Assembly: GCA_023418835.1 (NCBI GenBank)
Contig: JAEZYW010000061.1
Location: 1 to 6,536 of the forward strand
From: Bacillota bacterium
Lineage (GTDB): Bacteria > Bacillota > Clostridia > Tissierellales > Peptoniphilaceae
Reading direction: 5' to 3'
DNA: 6,536 bases
Shown: in pieces, positions 6,020 to 6,536 of the stretch
Numbering within the stretch: position 1 is the stretch's first letter
Layout of the letters: each line of letters starts with the position of its first letter
Position numbers and translations under genes: made by a program
Notes under the pieces: model-generated
Told to the model about the DNA's origin: nothing
The model's database searches: none
Seen by the model: the letters and a program-made list of their open reading frames with translations, nothing else

Positions 6020-6083
6020 TTGAAGTTTAATAAGAGGATTTTAATATATCCCTTTTTGATCTTTAAAATATATTTGCAAAAGC

Positions 6084-6112
6084 AAAAAACCCAGACTATA
6101 AATAGTCTGGGT
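6084..6112 (-). terminator. Perfect 10-bp terminator hairpin between convergent genes
   Basis: ACCCAGACTA and TAGTCTGGGT pair perfectly across a 4-base loop. On the minus strand six T follow, so it is a strong terminator for the small membrane protein gene to the right. On the plus strand it lies about 70 bases after the dehydrogenase stop, but only AGAATTTC follows, so it may end that transcript less efficiently. Confidence 0.85.
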
Positions 6113-6135
6113 AGAATTTCGTCAAAGTCCATCTT

Positions 6136-6286
6136 TTAAGTTATATAAGCTACTATTGCAGCGTAAATTGTGACTATTGGCCCAATAACCAATATATCCA
6201 AACCAAGATTACCTATATTGCTGCCAATCATTAATCCTGCTAAAAGAAATACAGAGATAGTTTCAATAATGCAATCATTTCATCAT
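6136..6286 (-). pseudogene. Short two-helix membrane protein gene with an apparent frameshift
   Basis: A ribosome binding site-like GAGGGG (6289-6294) precedes ATGATGAAA at 6278-6286, but this frame stops at once with TGA. Removing one A from that AAA gives an uninterrupted protein of 49 residues starting MMNDCIIETISVFLLAGLMI and ending VTIYAAIVAYIT at a TAA (6136-6138). It would have two hydrophobic helices, at about 9-25 and 30-48. The distance from first ATG to stop is one base more than a multiple of three. The open part lacks any start codon of its own apart from ATT, and the gene is flanked by a TATAAT box (6322-6327) and the perfect terminator at 6084-6112. A sequencing error or a recent inactivation are both possible. 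I do not recognise the family. A second frame from ATG at 6278 gives only 12 residues. Confidence 0.5.
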
Positions 6287-6321
6287 ATCCCCTCTTTATA
6301 TATTTACTGTATACTTGAATT

Positions 6322-6327
6322 ATTATA
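6322..6327 (-). promoter_or_regulatory. Candidate -10 box of the small membrane protein gene
   Basis: The minus strand reads TATAAT about 36 bases before the first ATG, with TTTGAA as a weak -35 box at a 16-base spacing. The short distance to GAGGGG fits a simple leader. Confidence 0.4.
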
Positions 6328-6352
6328 TCATAGTCTTCCCAAATTCAAACAT

Positions 6353-6388
6353 AAAAATATTGCCATGGGTCCGTTCCCTTGGCAATAT
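6353..6388 (-). terminator. Hairpin terminator of the gene running in from the right edge
   Basis: ATATTGCCA pairs with TGGCAATAT (9 bp), and after one T-T mismatch GGG pairs with CCC, leaving a 6-base loop. On the minus strand four to five T follow. It lies about 54 bases after the stop of the partial gene at the right edge and before the promoter of the small membrane protein gene. The T run is short, so efficiency is uncertain. Confidence 0.6.
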
Positions 6389-6441
6389 CTTTGGTTAAAC
6401 AATTTCGACAAAATTCGGGTGATGCCGGGTACCTTTATACA

Positions 6442-6536
6442 CTAGTCTCCATTAATTATGTCTTTTGCATCCTCAAACTCAGCCATTGCATCATTAAGAT
6501 ATTTTAATGTGTCTTTTGTATTTAGGAAAGCTGGTT
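6442..6536 (-). CDS. 3' end of an unidentified gene, truncated by the window edge
   Basis: The minus strand is open from the right edge to a TAG at 6442-6444, giving the last 30 residues: PAFLNTKDTL, KYLNDAMAEF, EDAKDIINGD. The tail is acidic, charged and probably helical, with no cysteine and no membrane segment. The other two minus-strand frames close within this stretch. A hairpin terminator follows downstream, which supports a real gene end. I do not recognise the family, and the start lies outside the window. Confidence 0.5.
   Translation of the reverse strand, partial: PAFLNTKDTLKYLNDAMAEFEDAKDIINGD

Noticed and set aside
6411..6432. Repeated CGGGT and the GGTACC palindrome near the right edge as a regulatory site
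   Set aside because: The repeat is only two short copies just downstream of a gene end, with no stem or spacing that suggests function.
6170..6445. Plus-strand open frame of 91 codons
   Set aside because: It crosses the small membrane protein gene and two hairpin/promoter regions on the other strand, has no ribosome binding site, and shows no recognisable domain.
1..6536. CRISPR array, tRNA or rRNA gene, prophage attachment site
   Set aside because: I saw no regularly spaced repeats, no tRNA cloverleaf and no rRNA segment on either strand.

Overview
The window is AT-rich DNA with strong AGGAGG-type ribosome binding sites, T-rich intrinsic terminators and some TTG starts. This suggests a low-GC Firmicute. 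An anaerobic clostridial or Tissierellia-type organism is a reasonable guess, because it combines an ECF vitamin uptake protein, CoaX and a P1-family peptidase, but the sequence alone does not fix the genus.

Layout. Positions 1-385 hold no intact gene. There is a small GC-rich island at about 70-120, and on the minus strand it reads as what may be the worn 3' end of an IS200/IS605-type tnpB. Positions 389-1560 are an IS30-family insertion sequence read on the minus strand. Its transposase is split into an N-terminal helix-turn-helix frame and a C-terminal DDE frame, which overlap in a -1 relation. Imperfect terminal inverted repeats (20 of 23 bases) define the ends. Positions 1561-1769 are AT-rich spacer without a gene, ending in two hairpin-plus-T-run terminators that face the minus strand.

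The core of the window is a minus-strand cluster: a P1-family (DmpA/NylC-like) self-processing peptidase (3527-4483), an ECF-transporter S component that is probably for pantothenate (2668-3426), and type III pantothenate kinase coaX (1879-2655). The last two are 12 bases apart and form an uptake-then-phosphorylate unit that starts CoA synthesis from salvaged pantothenate. The peptidase lies 100 bases upstream on the same strand and may or may not share the transcript.

A 135-base divergent region (4484-4618) carries three copies of the octamer ATGATAAA/TTTATCAT and separates the peptidase from an intact plus-strand aldehyde dehydrogenase (4619-6019). To its right, on the minus strand, are a perfect 10-bp terminator hairpin, a short two-helix membrane protein gene that appears frameshifted, another hairpin terminator, and the last 30 codons of an unidentified gene running off the window.

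Nothing here is clearly a new defence or mobile system. The points most worth a second look are the transposase frameshift at an A AAA AAT heptamer, the peptidase next to the pantothenate genes, and the repeated octamer in the divergent promoter region.
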